A stretch of 37,024 nucleotides of DNA, from the IMG/VR virus record IMGVR_UViG_3300009285_004575, positions 1 through 37,024 of that record; one strand, given 5' to 3'. The DNA comes from a virus. Positions 14,477 to 22,154 of this stretch are shown here, one piece after another. Position numbers and translations under genes: made by a program. The notes beneath the pieces were generated by a model that did no database searches, was not told where the DNA came from, and saw only the letters and a list, made by a program, of their open reading frames with translations. How positions within the stretch are numbered: position 1 is the first letter of the stretch; every line of letters begins with the position of its first letter.

Positions 14477-17182
14477 ATGGAAATCTCGAACAAAATCCCA
14501 TTTTCTAATCCTAAATTTAAAAAAGGATTAACACCGCTACAGCACAAAACCGTCACGGACGTGCTATCAAGCAGAAAAACAATAACGATGATTAATGCTC
14601 CCACCGGATTCGGGAAGACTCCGACAGCTATGACCCTTGCCCACCATATAAACTACCCGAACCAATCTCTATATCTTTGTAGTTCTAAAATTTTACAAGA
14701 TCAATTGGCTGGGGATTTTACAGAAGCGTATCAATTAAAAGGGCGGGGAAATTATCCGTGCACACTTCTACCCACCTATAATGCAGACCGATGCTTCCAA
14801 CAATGCGATGAATATAAGTGCGGTGAAATTTCATGCGCTTATGAAGATGCGAAAAAAGAAGCCTTATCATCAACTTTTACCATTCTCAACATGCACTATT
14901 ACGAGACCGAAACGAATTTTGTCGGTAGATTTTCAAAGCGTAAAACCGTAATAATTGACGAGGCAGATGTATTAGAAGATATTTTGATAGATTTTATCGC
15001 ACTAGACGTCCATCCGAAAACATTGGAAAAATTCAAGCTGGATCAGCCCAAATATGTGACTAAGTTAGATTCATGGAAGGAATGGGCGGATAAAACATTA
15101 AAAATATTAGAAGAAAAAGTTAAAAAGCTAAGAGCCGCCGAAGACCACTTGGATAGAGAATCAAAATTAGAACTAAGTAAATTGTTGAGAATGTGTCTGA
15201 AATTAAATATGCTAAAAAACGATATAACGGAAGAGTGGATATTCGACCATGCCGAAAAATTTCGCTTTCAACCTCTCTGGCTAGACACAAAACTTACCCA
15301 ACAATATTTACTCAAACATGCGGAAAGATTCGTTATGATGTCTGCGACCATGCTCCCGAAAGTTATAGCGTGTAAATTATTGGGATTAGATATTAACGAT
15401 GTGGATTATCACGAGATAGATTCACCTATACCCGTAGCGAATCGTCCCATTGTTTATAAGCCAATTAAAAAGCTAAAATACGGTGAATCAGAAGAAGATG
15501 TTTATAATGAAATTAAAAGATTGATAGAAGGGTACAAAGGAATTAAAGGGATTATTCATGCTGTGAGCTATACCCGTGCAAAGGCAATAGCAGGACTGGA
15601 CAAGCGTTGCATCACTCATAATACCTACGATAAAAACGAAAAAATAAAACAATTCATAGACTCAAAAGATGGGATATTGGTAAGCCCATCGTGTGATCGT
15701 GGACTTGACCTGCACGGCGATCTAGCAAGATTCTGTATAATTCCAAAAGTTCCGTTCCCGAACACAACGGACAAGGTGGTCTCCAAGCGTTTGTACAGCT
15801 CTCCCTTTGGTAGGGTATGGTACAGGGCTGTAACGGCGCAAACCATTGTTCAGATGGCGGGGCGTACTACTCGATGTTTTAGCACAGACACAGAAATCTT
15901 AACGATACATGGATGGAAAAAATACAACGAAGTAAATATGCACGATAAAACTTATTGTATTGATCAGAAATCTTTTAACAATAAAACTAAACGTCCAGTT
16001 ATGGAGGGTTCTTCGATATTAGTAGAAGGAGAAATAGAGGATGTCTATACATCAGATAAAGAAGAAAAAGTTATTAATATTAAAAATCAAAACATTGATG
16101 CTTTAGTTACTCAAGACCACGACATGATTGTTCAAATGAGAAAACAGAAAACTTATAGGGGGAAGTATAAAAAACCTTATGGAGTTTATGATTGGAAATA
16201 CTGTCATCGTACAAATAGTCATGGATTAGAAAAAATAAAAGCATCTAAATTACCAGACAGATTTAAAATACCACTAGCAGGAAAAATTATACGCAAAAAC
16301 AAATCTCGTGCTAAAAAAGAATGGTTCTGGCTGATAGGTTTCATAATAGGGGATGGACATATTCATAAAAACAAAAACGTCGTAACAATACATCAATCGG
16401 AAACCAACATAGACTTAATAGAAAAAATCAGAAAAGTTCTTGGTATACTTAAAATAGAATATTCAGAATACAGACGACAAGTAAAAGGAACAAAAATAAA
16501 TTTAAACGATAAGGAGTATTCAAGAAAAGAAGATATGATAAATTTTCAAATAACGGGTAAGTCTTCTTCGATGATTAGGGATATGTTTAATAATGGCAAA
16601 AGAAGAAGGTATTCAAAAACAGTAACATACGTACAAAGAACTCACTTTTCTTTTAGTAAAAAAATAGGGGGAAAGCATAAAATAGATGGGTGGAAAGAAG
16701 TGGAAAAAATCATACCAAGATGGTGTCTGGAGAAGGGGTCGAAATCCCAACTTATTAAATTAATTCATGGTTTGGTTGACAGCGACGGAAGCTGGAAAAA
16801 AACTAATGGTAAATATAATAAAAACGTTGGAGGTTTTTACAACAAAAATAAAATCATAATAGATGCTTTTCAGGAGTTGTGCGTATTGACAGGATATAGA
16901 AGTTTGATTCGTAACAGAAGGAATCAATACGAAGTTTCCTTTTGTTGTCCCTCCATGATTGACTGTACGAAAAATAATGATGTAAAAGACGGAGGGATGT
17001 CTAAGGTGTGGTGTGTTAAAACAAATCATGGAAATGTTATAATGAGGAGAAATGGTAAACCTTTTTTGTGTGGAAACAGTGCCAGCGACTTTTCCACTGT
17101 TCATATACTGGACGCTGCTTTTGATTCGGTCGTAGAATTTGTCCCGAAATGGTTTCGAGATGCAATCAAGGTTGAATTTTAG
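14477..17182 (+). CDS. XPD/DinG-like helicase interrupted by a LAGLIDADG intein
   Basis: The frame gives 901 residues; without the intein the helicase has 500. Walker A is APTGFGKT (41-48) and motif II is DEAD (161-164). Between them lie C95, C106, C110, C115 and C120, placed where XPD-family enzymes hold a [4Fe-4S] cluster. Motif III is MMSAT and motif VI is QMAGRTTR, where the intein is inserted. Such helicases unwind DNA 5' to 3' and are common in phages beside SNF2-like proteins. It starts two bases after the methyltransferase stop. Helicase activity requires splicing, because motif VI is separated from the C-terminal 34 residues. Confidence 0.88.
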   Translation: MEISNKIPFSNPKFKKGLTPLQHKTVTDVLSSRKTITMINAPTGFGKTPTAMTLAHHINYPNQSLYLCSSKILQDQLAGDFTEAYQLKGRGNYPCTLLPTYNADRCFQQCDEYKCGEISCAYEDAKKEALSSTFTILNMHYYETETNFVGRFSKRKTVIIDEADVLEDILIDFIALDVHPKTLEKFKLDQPKYVTKLDSWKEWADKTLKILEEKVKKLRAAEDHLDRESKLELSKLLRMCLKLNMLKNDITEEWIFDHAEKFRFQPLWLDTKLTQQYLLKHAERFVMMSATMLPKVIACKLLGLDINDVDYHEIDSPIPVANRPIVYKPIKKLKYGESEEDVYNEIKRLIEGYKGIKGIIHAVSYTRAKAIAGLDKRCITHNTYDKNEKIKQFIDSKDGILVSPSCDRGLDLHGDLARFCIIPKVPFPNTTDKVVSKRLYSSPFGRVWYRAVTAQTIVQMAGRTTRCFSTDTEILTIHGWKKYNEVNMHDKTYCIDQKSFNNKTKRPVMEGSSILVEGEIEDVYTSDKEEKVINIKNQNIDALVTQDHDMIVQMRKQKTYRGKYKKPYGVYDWKYCHRTNSHGLEKIKASKLPDRFKIPLAGKIIRKNKSRAKKEWFWLIGFIIGDGHIHKNKNVVTIHQSETNIDLIEKIRKVLGILKIEYSEYRRQVKGTKINLNDKEYSRKEDMINFQITGKSSSMIRDMFNNGKRRRYSKTVTYVQRTHFSFSKKIGGKHKIDGWKEVEKIIPRWCLEKGSKSQLIKLIHGLVDSDGSWKKTNGKYNKNVGGFYNKNKIIIDAFQELCVLTGYRSLIRNRRNQYEVSFCCPSMIDCTKNNDVKDGGMSKVWCVKTNHGNVIMRRNGKPFLCGNSASDFSTVHILDAAFDSVVEFVPKWFRDAIKVEF
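15875..17077 (+). mobile_element. Intein with LAGLIDADG homing endonuclease in the XPD-like helicase (401 aa)
   Basis: The intein starts with Cys (TGT 15875, residue 467: CFSTDTEILTIHGWKK) and ends GKPFLCGN, followed by Ser as the +1 residue. Block B is present as NIDALVTQDHDMIV. The endonuclease motifs are LIGFIIGDG and LIHGLVDSDG, the paired LAGLIDADG helices. The penultimate residue is Gly, not His, a known variant that can still splice. It interrupts the extein between QMAGRTTR and SASDFSTVHILDAAF, inside helicase motif VI, a conserved site typical for inteins. Confidence 0.93.
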
Positions 17183-17199
17183 AAAAAAAGGATAAGGAT

Positions 17200-17391
17200 A
17201 TGTGCAATAACAAATGTCCAAATTGTGGAAGCAATATGATAGAAAAACCACCAGTAATGATTTATTCAGCCAATCCACAACAATACGATTCTGTAATGTG
17301 GTGTGGTTGTGGCTATTCTGAAAATCGAGGCAGGGTTTTTAGCAAGGCAGAAGATGAACAATTATATGATTTGTGGAAAAAAGCAAATTAA
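17200..17391 (+). CDS. Small zinc-ribbon protein
   Basis: The product has 63 residues with AAGGATAAGG upstream. CPNCGSNM and WCGCGYSE form two CxxC/CxC knuckles, and the C-terminal part EDEQLYDLWKKAN is helical. Short zinc ribbons of this layout are common in phages and have no established role. Confidence 0.65.
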   Translation: MCNNKCPNCGSNMIEKPPVMIYSANPQQYDSVMWCGCGYSENRGRVFSKAEDEQLYDLWKKAN

Positions 17392-17399
17392 CAAAAAAC

Positions 17400-17627
17400 A
17401 TGGATAGCCTTGAGATAAAAAGAGGGGAGTGGTTGTTTCTTGATGCTGTTTATAACATAAATTCTCATTATATCGAGGGCGGCTGGGACAAAATTATGGA
17501 GAAATTTCCAGAAGAAATCAAATGCTTGGATGAAAGATTAAATCAGTATTGGAATCAGAAAGTTATTACAGAATGGAAGAATGGAATTAAAGAATATTTG
17601 ATCGAAGTTAATTACTGGAAGGAGTAG
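17400..17627 (+). CDS. Small hypothetical protein with duplicated 3' end
   Basis: I start at ATG 17400 (75 residues); a GTG at 17373 would overlap the previous gene, and neither has a clear ribosome site. The sequence is rich in Trp and Glu and probably helical. Its last 13 codons (17589-17627, KEYLIEVNYWKE and stop) recur after the RNA ligase at 18492-18530 as KEYLVEVDYWRE and stop. The family is not recognised. Confidence 0.5.
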   Translation: MDSLEIKRGEWLFLDAVYNINSHYIEGGWDKIMEKFPEEIKCLDERLNQYWNQKVITEWKNGIKEYLIEVNYWKE

Positions 17628-17634
17628 TCTGGAA

Positions 17635-18504
17635 ATGGGATATTTACATATAGAAAATTTATATAAAAACAAAGATATATTACTTTTTAAAGAATGTTAT
17701 GCTTTGGAAAAAATACATGGATGTTCCGCCCATATTCAATGGAAAGATAAATTAATTACTTATTTTCCTGGCGGTATCAAACTGGAATCTTTTGTCAAAA
17801 TTTTTAATAATGATTTTTTAAAAAGTAAATTTTCAGAATTAGCTATTAACGATATAATCATTTACGGAGAAGTTTATGGTGGTGCTTGCCAAAAAATGAG
17901 CGATGTTTATGGTAAAAATTTAAAATTTATAGCTTTTGATGTAAAAATAGAAGATGTTTGGCTGTGTGTTCCCGATGCTTTCGATATTTGTTCTCAATTT
18001 AATATAGAATTTGTTCATTACGAAAAAGTTAAAACTGAAATTGAAATATTAGATAAATTGGCAAATGATTATTCCATACAATCTATTCGTAACGGCATAA
18101 AAGAACCGAAAAAAAGAGAAGGTATTGTGCTGAGACCTCTTGTTGAACTTATCAAAAACAACGGAAGCCGTATAATTTCAAAACACAAAAATGATACATT
18201 TAAAGAAAGAGAACATTTACCGAAAATTAGTGAAGAATCTCTTAAAATTTACGAAGAAGCGCAATCCGCCGTTAATGAATTTGTTACAGAGATGAGACTT
18301 TCTCATATTTTGGGGAAATTAACTGAATGTAATATCGAAGATGCGGGAATGATAATAAAATTTATGATCGAAGATGTTTTCAGAGAAGCAAAGGGAGAAA
18401 TTATAGAAAATACTGAAATTAAAAAATTAATAGGCAAAAAAACTGCAATAATGTTTAAGCAAAGAATAGTTGATAAGTTAAAAACAGGATCAAAGAATAT
18501 TTAG
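17635..18504 (+). CDS. RNA ligase (Rnl2-like nucleotidyltransferase)
   Basis: The product has 289 residues with GGAAGGAG upstream. Motif I is EKIHG (Lys26 is the likely adenylated residue); motif III is IIYGEVYGG; motif IV is REGIVLRP; motif V is IISKHKNDTFKERE. This is the set of ATP-dependent RNA ligases of the Rnl2/DRB0094 type. Such enzymes reseal RNA, for example tRNA cut by host anticodon nucleases. The gene may act with the macro-domain protein (5158), but no polynucleotide kinase is visible in the window. The C-terminal helical domain is about 90 residues. The stop lies within a duplicated block. Confidence 0.85.
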   Translation: MGYLHIENLYKNKDILLFKECYALEKIHGCSAHIQWKDKLITYFPGGIKLESFVKIFNNDFLKSKFSELAINDIIIYGEVYGGACQKMSDVYGKNLKFIAFDVKIEDVWLCVPDAFDICSQFNIEFVHYEKVKTEIEILDKLANDYSIQSIRNGIKEPKKREGIVLRPLVELIKNNGSRIISKHKNDTFKEREHLPKISEESLKIYEEAQSAVNEFVTEMRLSHILGKLTECNIEDAGMIIKFMIEDVFREAKGEIIENTEIKKLIGKKTAIMFKQRIVDKLKTGSKNI

Positions 18505-18530
18505 TAGAAGTTGATTATTGGAGGGAATGA
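18492..18530 (+). repeat. Partial duplicate of the end of the 17400 gene
   Basis: These 39 bases match 17589-17627 at about 30 positions and keep the same reading (KEYL[IV]EV[ND]YW[KR]E then stop). The changes are mostly silent or conservative, so the copy was probably coding before decay. The RNA ligase lies between the copies, and its own stop is read from the second copy in another frame. Confidence 0.6.
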
Positions 18531-18533
18531 ATA

Positions 18534-18722
18534 ATGGGCATTGAAATTTTATCAATTATATTTTTGACTTGGGCTGGATTTTTTACTTGTCTCGGATTGA
18601 AATTGACAGGTAAAATTCAATGTGGCTAGTGGTTGGTTTGTTCCCCGATTTGGGGAATATTTATCATTTGTGTTTTTATTTTTTTGTTTATCATTTGGAT
18701 CGAGAAACAAGCAAAAAATTAA
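18534..18722 (+). pseudogene. Small membrane protein split by an in-frame amber codon
   Basis: ATG 18534 begins MGIEILSIIFLTWAGFF then TCLGLKLTGKIQCG and meets TAG at 18627-18629. The frame continues at once as WLVCSPIWGIFIICVFIF then LFIIWIEKQAKN to TAA 18720-18722, directly followed by the next ATG. Read as one piece it is a 62-residue two-helix membrane protein. TAG is one transition from TGG (Trp), which fits a nonsense mutation next to an existing Trp. Read-through is an alternative. TAG is a normal stop elsewhere in the window (17182, 17627, 18504). Similar to small holin-like proteins by size only. Confidence 0.5.
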
Positions 18723-18956
18723 ATGAATAAATATAAAGAAACCATTGCCGCCGCATCTCTATTATTTATTTTTATTATAATACTTATAATTTTGTTTTTT
18801 ACAAAAAAAGAAGATTTGGTGCAAGAAATTGTACTTATAAATCCAGAAATGGGTAGTCACGTAATAGAGATTTCACCAAACAAAAAATATGTTCAAGTAA
18901 AAATCATTAACAGTGGGATTGGAACATTTACTGTGTCGTTGGGAATTCAAAAATGA
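18723..18956 (+). CDS. Small single-span membrane protein
   Basis: The product has 77 residues. A hydrophobic segment LLFIFIIILIILFFT spans about residues 13-27 and is followed by a basic stretch, so the C-terminal part is probably outside or in the periplasm. The outer part is beta-rich (VIEISPNKKYVQVKIINSGI). The stop overlaps the next start (ATGA). No family recognised. Confidence 0.55.
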   Translation: MNKYKETIAAASLLFIFIIILIILFFTKKEDLVQEIVLINPEMGSHVIEISPNKKYVQVKIINSGIGTFTVSLGIQK

Positions 18957-19162
18957 CGCACGAATACGAAAACATAAAAAGAATTACCTACAAAACTGAT
19001 GGAGGACTGGCTATTTTTATCCCTATATGTGAAAAATGTGGAAGATTTGTAAGGGCTGATAAATTAATATGGGCAAACGAAAGTAAAGGATTGAAAGATT
19101 GTCCAAATGCAATCTGTAAAAAGTGCAAAAGAACAAAAATGTTATTTGAGGGGTTTTTCTAA
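18953..19162 (+). CDS. Small zinc-ribbon protein
   Basis: The product has 69 residues. It contains ICEKCGRFVRADK and DCPNAICKKCKRT, two cysteine pairs suited to one zinc ion. This layout (CxxC, about 30 residues, CxxxxCxxC) is common in short phage proteins. The function is unknown. Confidence 0.6.
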   Translation: MTHEYENIKRITYKTDGGLAIFIPICEKCGRFVRADKLIWANESKGLKDCPNAICKKCKRTKMLFEGFF

Positions 19163-19336
19163 ATGTTCAAGAGCAAGAGATTCGTCAAAGGTTTTAAAAA
19201 TTTTGACAAAGCAATAAACGAATTAAAAAAAACACACAAAAGAACCAATATTGATTTTATAAATACAATAACAAGTAGTGGACTATCTGGATATTTTTAC
19301 ATCGCAGAAAAAGACACAGGATTACTAAAAGAGTAA
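19163..19336 (+). CDS. Small hypothetical protein (57 aa)
   Basis: ATG 19163 directly follows the previous stop, with GAGGGG a few bases upstream. The product (MFKSKRFVKGFKNFDKAINEL...) is basic and helical at the N-terminus and beta-like at the end (GLSGYFYIAEKD). Not recognised. Confidence 0.5.
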   Translation: MFKSKRFVKGFKNFDKAINELKKTHKRTNIDFINTITSSGLSGYFYIAEKDTGLLKE

Positions 19337-19381
19337 AAGCATATACATTGTTTAAAGGATTTTTCAAAGGAGGAGATTATT

Positions 19382-19750
19382 ATGAGTAGAATTAGGAATT
19401 TTGTATTGGTGAATTTAATAGTAGGTTTAGCAGGATTGAATTTCTTATTTGCCGGAACGGACACGAGCCAATATGGTGGTGGAAACGATACGATTAAATT
19501 TGTAAATCCTGAAAACAAATTAGAAAATCTTATCGGAAAAACAATCCATCGTGACGTACCGGCCAAAAACAAAACAGAGTGCGATACCGCTTATCAAAAT
19601 ACACCATATACGATAGATTCTTATAATGAAAATATTGTAAGTTTAAGAGACGAAAAGGGAAATCTGATAATATTGAATAGAAGTTTATGGGTTGAATACA
19701 TAGGAATAAAAAATTTAACGAAAAGTAAGAAATGTTTTAAATATCCATGA
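19382..19750 (+). CDS. Small secreted protein
   Basis: The product has 122 residues with a strong AAAGGAGGAG site. The N-terminus MSRIRNFVLVNLIVGLAGLN then FLFAGTD is a Sec signal peptide, cleavage likely after FLFA. The mature part is mainly beta with two Cys (KTECDTAY; KKCFKYP) that could form a disulfide. Function is unknown; export to the periplasm or cell surface is inferred. Confidence 0.6.
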   Translation: MSRIRNFVLVNLIVGLAGLNFLFAGTDTSQYGGGNDTIKFVNPENKLENLIGKTIHRDVPAKNKTECDTAYQNTPYTIDSYNENIVSLRDEKGNLIILNRSLWVEYIGIKNLTKSKKCFKYP

Positions 19751-19775
19751 AAAATTAATTATTTAAAAATTTCCA

Positions 19776-19804
19776 TTGACAACTTTGAAAATTCTTGTTA
19801 TATA
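19776..19804 (+). promoter_or_regulatory. Sigma70-type promoter
   Basis: TTGACA (19776-19781) and TATATA (19799-19804) are 17 bp apart, nearly consensus. The start would be near 19811, giving a leader of about 118 nt before ATG 19929, which holds the hairpin at 19842-19891. Confidence 0.75.
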
Positions 19805-19841
19805 TCCTTACACACATGCATAACCTCTTTCTTTCTGTTTG

Positions 19842-19891
19842 GTGCTGTCGCCTTGTTATCCGCCCGTCAAAACTCCTCAAGGCGGCAGCAT
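19842..19891 (+). promoter_or_regulatory. Leader hairpin upstream of the second SNF2-type helicase
   Basis: GTGCTGTCGCCTTG (19842-19855) pairs with CAAGGCGGCAGCAT (19878-19891) over 14 bp, allowing G-U pairs. The loop is 22 nt. No U-tract follows, so this is not a simple terminator. The downstream start has no Shine-Dalgarno site, which suggests a translational or stability role. Confidence 0.5.
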
Positions 19892-19928
19892 CTCCTGAAT
19901 ATAACCAAAAAAATACCAATAAACAATA

Positions 19929-21491
19929 ATGACAAGAGCTAACAACTTATCACAACTATTAGAAAATCCTTTCAATCCTTTTCCTTCGGCTATTTTCCCT
20001 CCCACCGACAGGCTTCACGATACCGAAAAACTAGAAGTAAAAGACGTTCCAGAGATTACTTTTTTTAGCATGTTAAATGAAGCAGGAACAGAAAGTATAA
20101 AAAAAGAGTATCCATTTCTTCGTGATTATCAGATACCGTCGGTCGCACTGAGCCAATCAATGAATAAATATGCCTTCTTCTGGCAAAAGGGACTGGGGAA
20201 AACCCTTCTTGGTACTATCATAGCAAAGGAAAAATCTACACAGGGAAAAGTTTTAATCGTTGTGAGGAAAATTACGATTCGCTCTTCTGGTGGTTGGATC
20301 GAACATTTTCACTGGATAGCTCCAAAACTTCTATATACTGACTTATGCGTTAACAAAAGCGGTAAAAAAGAAGAATTAATAGCAAGAAGAAATTTAATAG
20401 ATGTTCCGGTATATTTCATCAACCATGAGAAATTCAGATTGTATTGGGATGTTATTTGCAAAGGAATAGATACAGTTATTATAGACGAATCAAGTCTATT
20501 AAGAAATAACAAGTCTGGGCTTACTAGGGCTTTTATTAAGGCTGACCAAAAATACAATTTCAAAAATATTTATCCTCTTAGTGGTCTCCCCGCTCCTAAT
20601 AATCCACACGAATATTTCAACCAGATCAGATTAGTCGATAAAAATTTGCTCGGTACAAGTTTCGAACATTTCCTCTCTACTTATTTTAGGCATGCCAACA
20701 AGAAAAAGGGAGAAATCGGAACTTATATTCTGAAAAATCCTGAGCAATTCATGGAAAAGCTAAAGTCTGTCTCGATTTATGTTGACGGCAAAAAAGAAGA
20801 CCTTCCGAAAGAAATAGTTTCACCCGAATATTTTGAATTGAATGAAAAACAAAGAAAATATTATGACATTGTTATGAGCGATATACAAGATTATGTTCAA
20901 ACTCACAAAGACATGGCGATCCAATCACTTCTACCAGAAATAGCAAAGACGATAAAGGCGTTGGAGATTATTTGTGGCTTCTACATTAATAATACCGAAA
21001 ACAAGGTTGTTCTTGTTAAGACTGAACTCTATAACACTGTTTATGAATTTCTCCGAACCGTTCCGAAAGAAAAAGTATTGATCGGGTGTAATTTCGACAT
21101 TGAACAAAACATAATGGTTAATTATCTTGTGAGGCGTGGGCACTCCGTTGCGTTTATTACAGGCTCACATAGTGATAAGGAACGACAAAGCGCATTAAAT
21201 GCTTTTCTAAACGGCAACGTTCAATATTTAGTAGCAAAGATGAAGGTATTAAAATATAGTATTAATTTACCAACGATAGATTATTGCATAACTACTTCTC
21301 TGACTCATTCGTTTGATGATTACGATCAATTTAAGGGTAGAATTAAAAGAGCGACAGGTAATCAGGAGCATAGAACTGTTTTCCAAATACCGATGATTGC
21401 CGAGAATACTGTAGCCGAACCAATATTTAAGGCACTAGAAAACAAGGAAGATGTTTCGCAGGCTGTTTTAAATTATTTACTAAGAAATTAA
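19929..21491 (+). CDS. SNF2-family helicase/ATPase (second copy)
   Basis: The product has 520 residues. Walker A is WQKGLGKT (85-92), motif II DESS (186-189), and motif VI QFKGRIKRATG near residue 465. LSGLPAPNNPHEYFNQIRLV corresponds to motif III and the region after it. It differs from the helicase at 11502 in length and lacks an insertion. This type occurs in many phages as a DNA translocase of unclear role. It is the first gene after the promoter at 19776. There is no obvious ribosome site. Confidence 0.82.
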   Translation: MTRANNLSQLLENPFNPFPSAIFPPTDRLHDTEKLEVKDVPEITFFSMLNEAGTESIKKEYPFLRDYQIPSVALSQSMNKYAFFWQKGLGKTLLGTIIAKEKSTQGKVLIVVRKITIRSSGGWIEHFHWIAPKLLYTDLCVNKSGKKEELIARRNLIDVPVYFINHEKFRLYWDVICKGIDTVIIDESSLLRNNKSGLTRAFIKADQKYNFKNIYPLSGLPAPNNPHEYFNQIRLVDKNLLGTSFEHFLSTYFRHANKKKGEIGTYILKNPEQFMEKLKSVSIYVDGKKEDLPKEIVSPEYFELNEKQRKYYDIVMSDIQDYVQTHKDMAIQSLLPEIAKTIKALEIICGFYINNTENKVVLVKTELYNTVYEFLRTVPKEKVLIGCNFDIEQNIMVNYLVRRGHSVAFITGSHSDKERQSALNAFLNGNVQYLVAKMKVLKYSINLPTIDYCITTSLTHSFDDYDQFKGRIKRATGNQEHRTVFQIPMIAENTVAEPIFKALENKEDVSQAVLNYLLRN

Positions 21492-21493
21492 TC

Positions 21494-22057
21494 ATGCTTG
21501 AAAAGTTCACAAAAAAAGAGCACAAAAAAGAATTAAGATATTTTAAGGAGTGGTATAACGAAGAAATACAATTTTATATTCTTTCTTATTTGTTGTCGAA
21601 TCCTAATTATCATGCAGTGCAAAAAATTACAACACATGCACACGACAAATGCAAAGGCAAACCATACTACGATGATTTTTGGATGGTATTATACAATACA
21701 GATTATTTAGAAATTAAGGGATCGATAGAATTGGAAACAAAGAATATACCAGACAAAGACAAAAAATATAGAATTACTTCAAAAGGCATTGATTCACTGA
21801 AAATGACTTCTGGCAATTTTATAGACTTGGTCAAACTTCTCGAAGAAAAAGAATCCAAAGAATTAACTGTTTTTAATTTTTTCGATCATTATAATATACA
21901 AAAAAATAGAAATAATACTTTTTCTATTTTTAAAAATGATGGTTCTGTGTTTTATTTAGTTCCCTACTGGCTGAATGATGTTTTTTGGAAATTGATAGAA
22001 CAGGGTAAAGACGAAATTAGAGAAGAAATAAAAGATACATTAAAAATTCAACAATGA
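21494..22057 (+). CDS. Hypothetical protein (187 aa)
   Basis: ATG 21494 follows the helicase stop by two bases, so it is probably co-translated. The N-terminus is basic and helical (KKEHKKELRYFKEWYNEEIQF). A middle part (KYRITSKGIDSLK) resembles the wing of a winged-helix domain, and the C-terminus is helical. A DNA-binding role is possible from this pattern but not established. Confidence 0.55.
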   Translation: MLEKFTKKEHKKELRYFKEWYNEEIQFYILSYLLSNPNYHAVQKITTHAHDKCKGKPYYDDFWMVLYNTDYLEIKGSIELETKNIPDKDKKYRITSKGIDSLKMTSGNFIDLVKLLEEKESKELTVFNFFDHYNIQKNRNNTFSIFKNDGSVFYLVPYWLNDVFWKLIEQGKDEIREEIKDTLKIQQ

Positions 22058-22102
22058 TATTGCTGGCACTGTAGGGGTACATCCAGCGTAGCGGGGTAGT
22101 GC

Positions 22103-22134
22103 GGGAGAGGTCGGAAATCGTTTCGATCTCTCCC
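22103..22134 (+). promoter_or_regulatory. Stable hairpin in the 97-bp intergenic gap
   Basis: GGGAGAGGTCG (22103-22113) pairs with CGATCTCTCCC (22124-22134) over 11 bp with one G-U. Upstream, GCTGG/CCAGC (22065-22069 with 22082-22086) adds a second hairpin. There is no U-tract. The following ATG (22155) lacks a Shine-Dalgarno site. Confidence 0.45.
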
Positions 22135-22154
22135 AATGCCTATTAATAAAGATT

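Noticed and set aside
18534-18722. Amber codon reassigned as sense throughout the genome
   Set aside because: TAG ends several well-defined genes (for example at 17182, 17627 and 18504), so general reassignment is unlikely.
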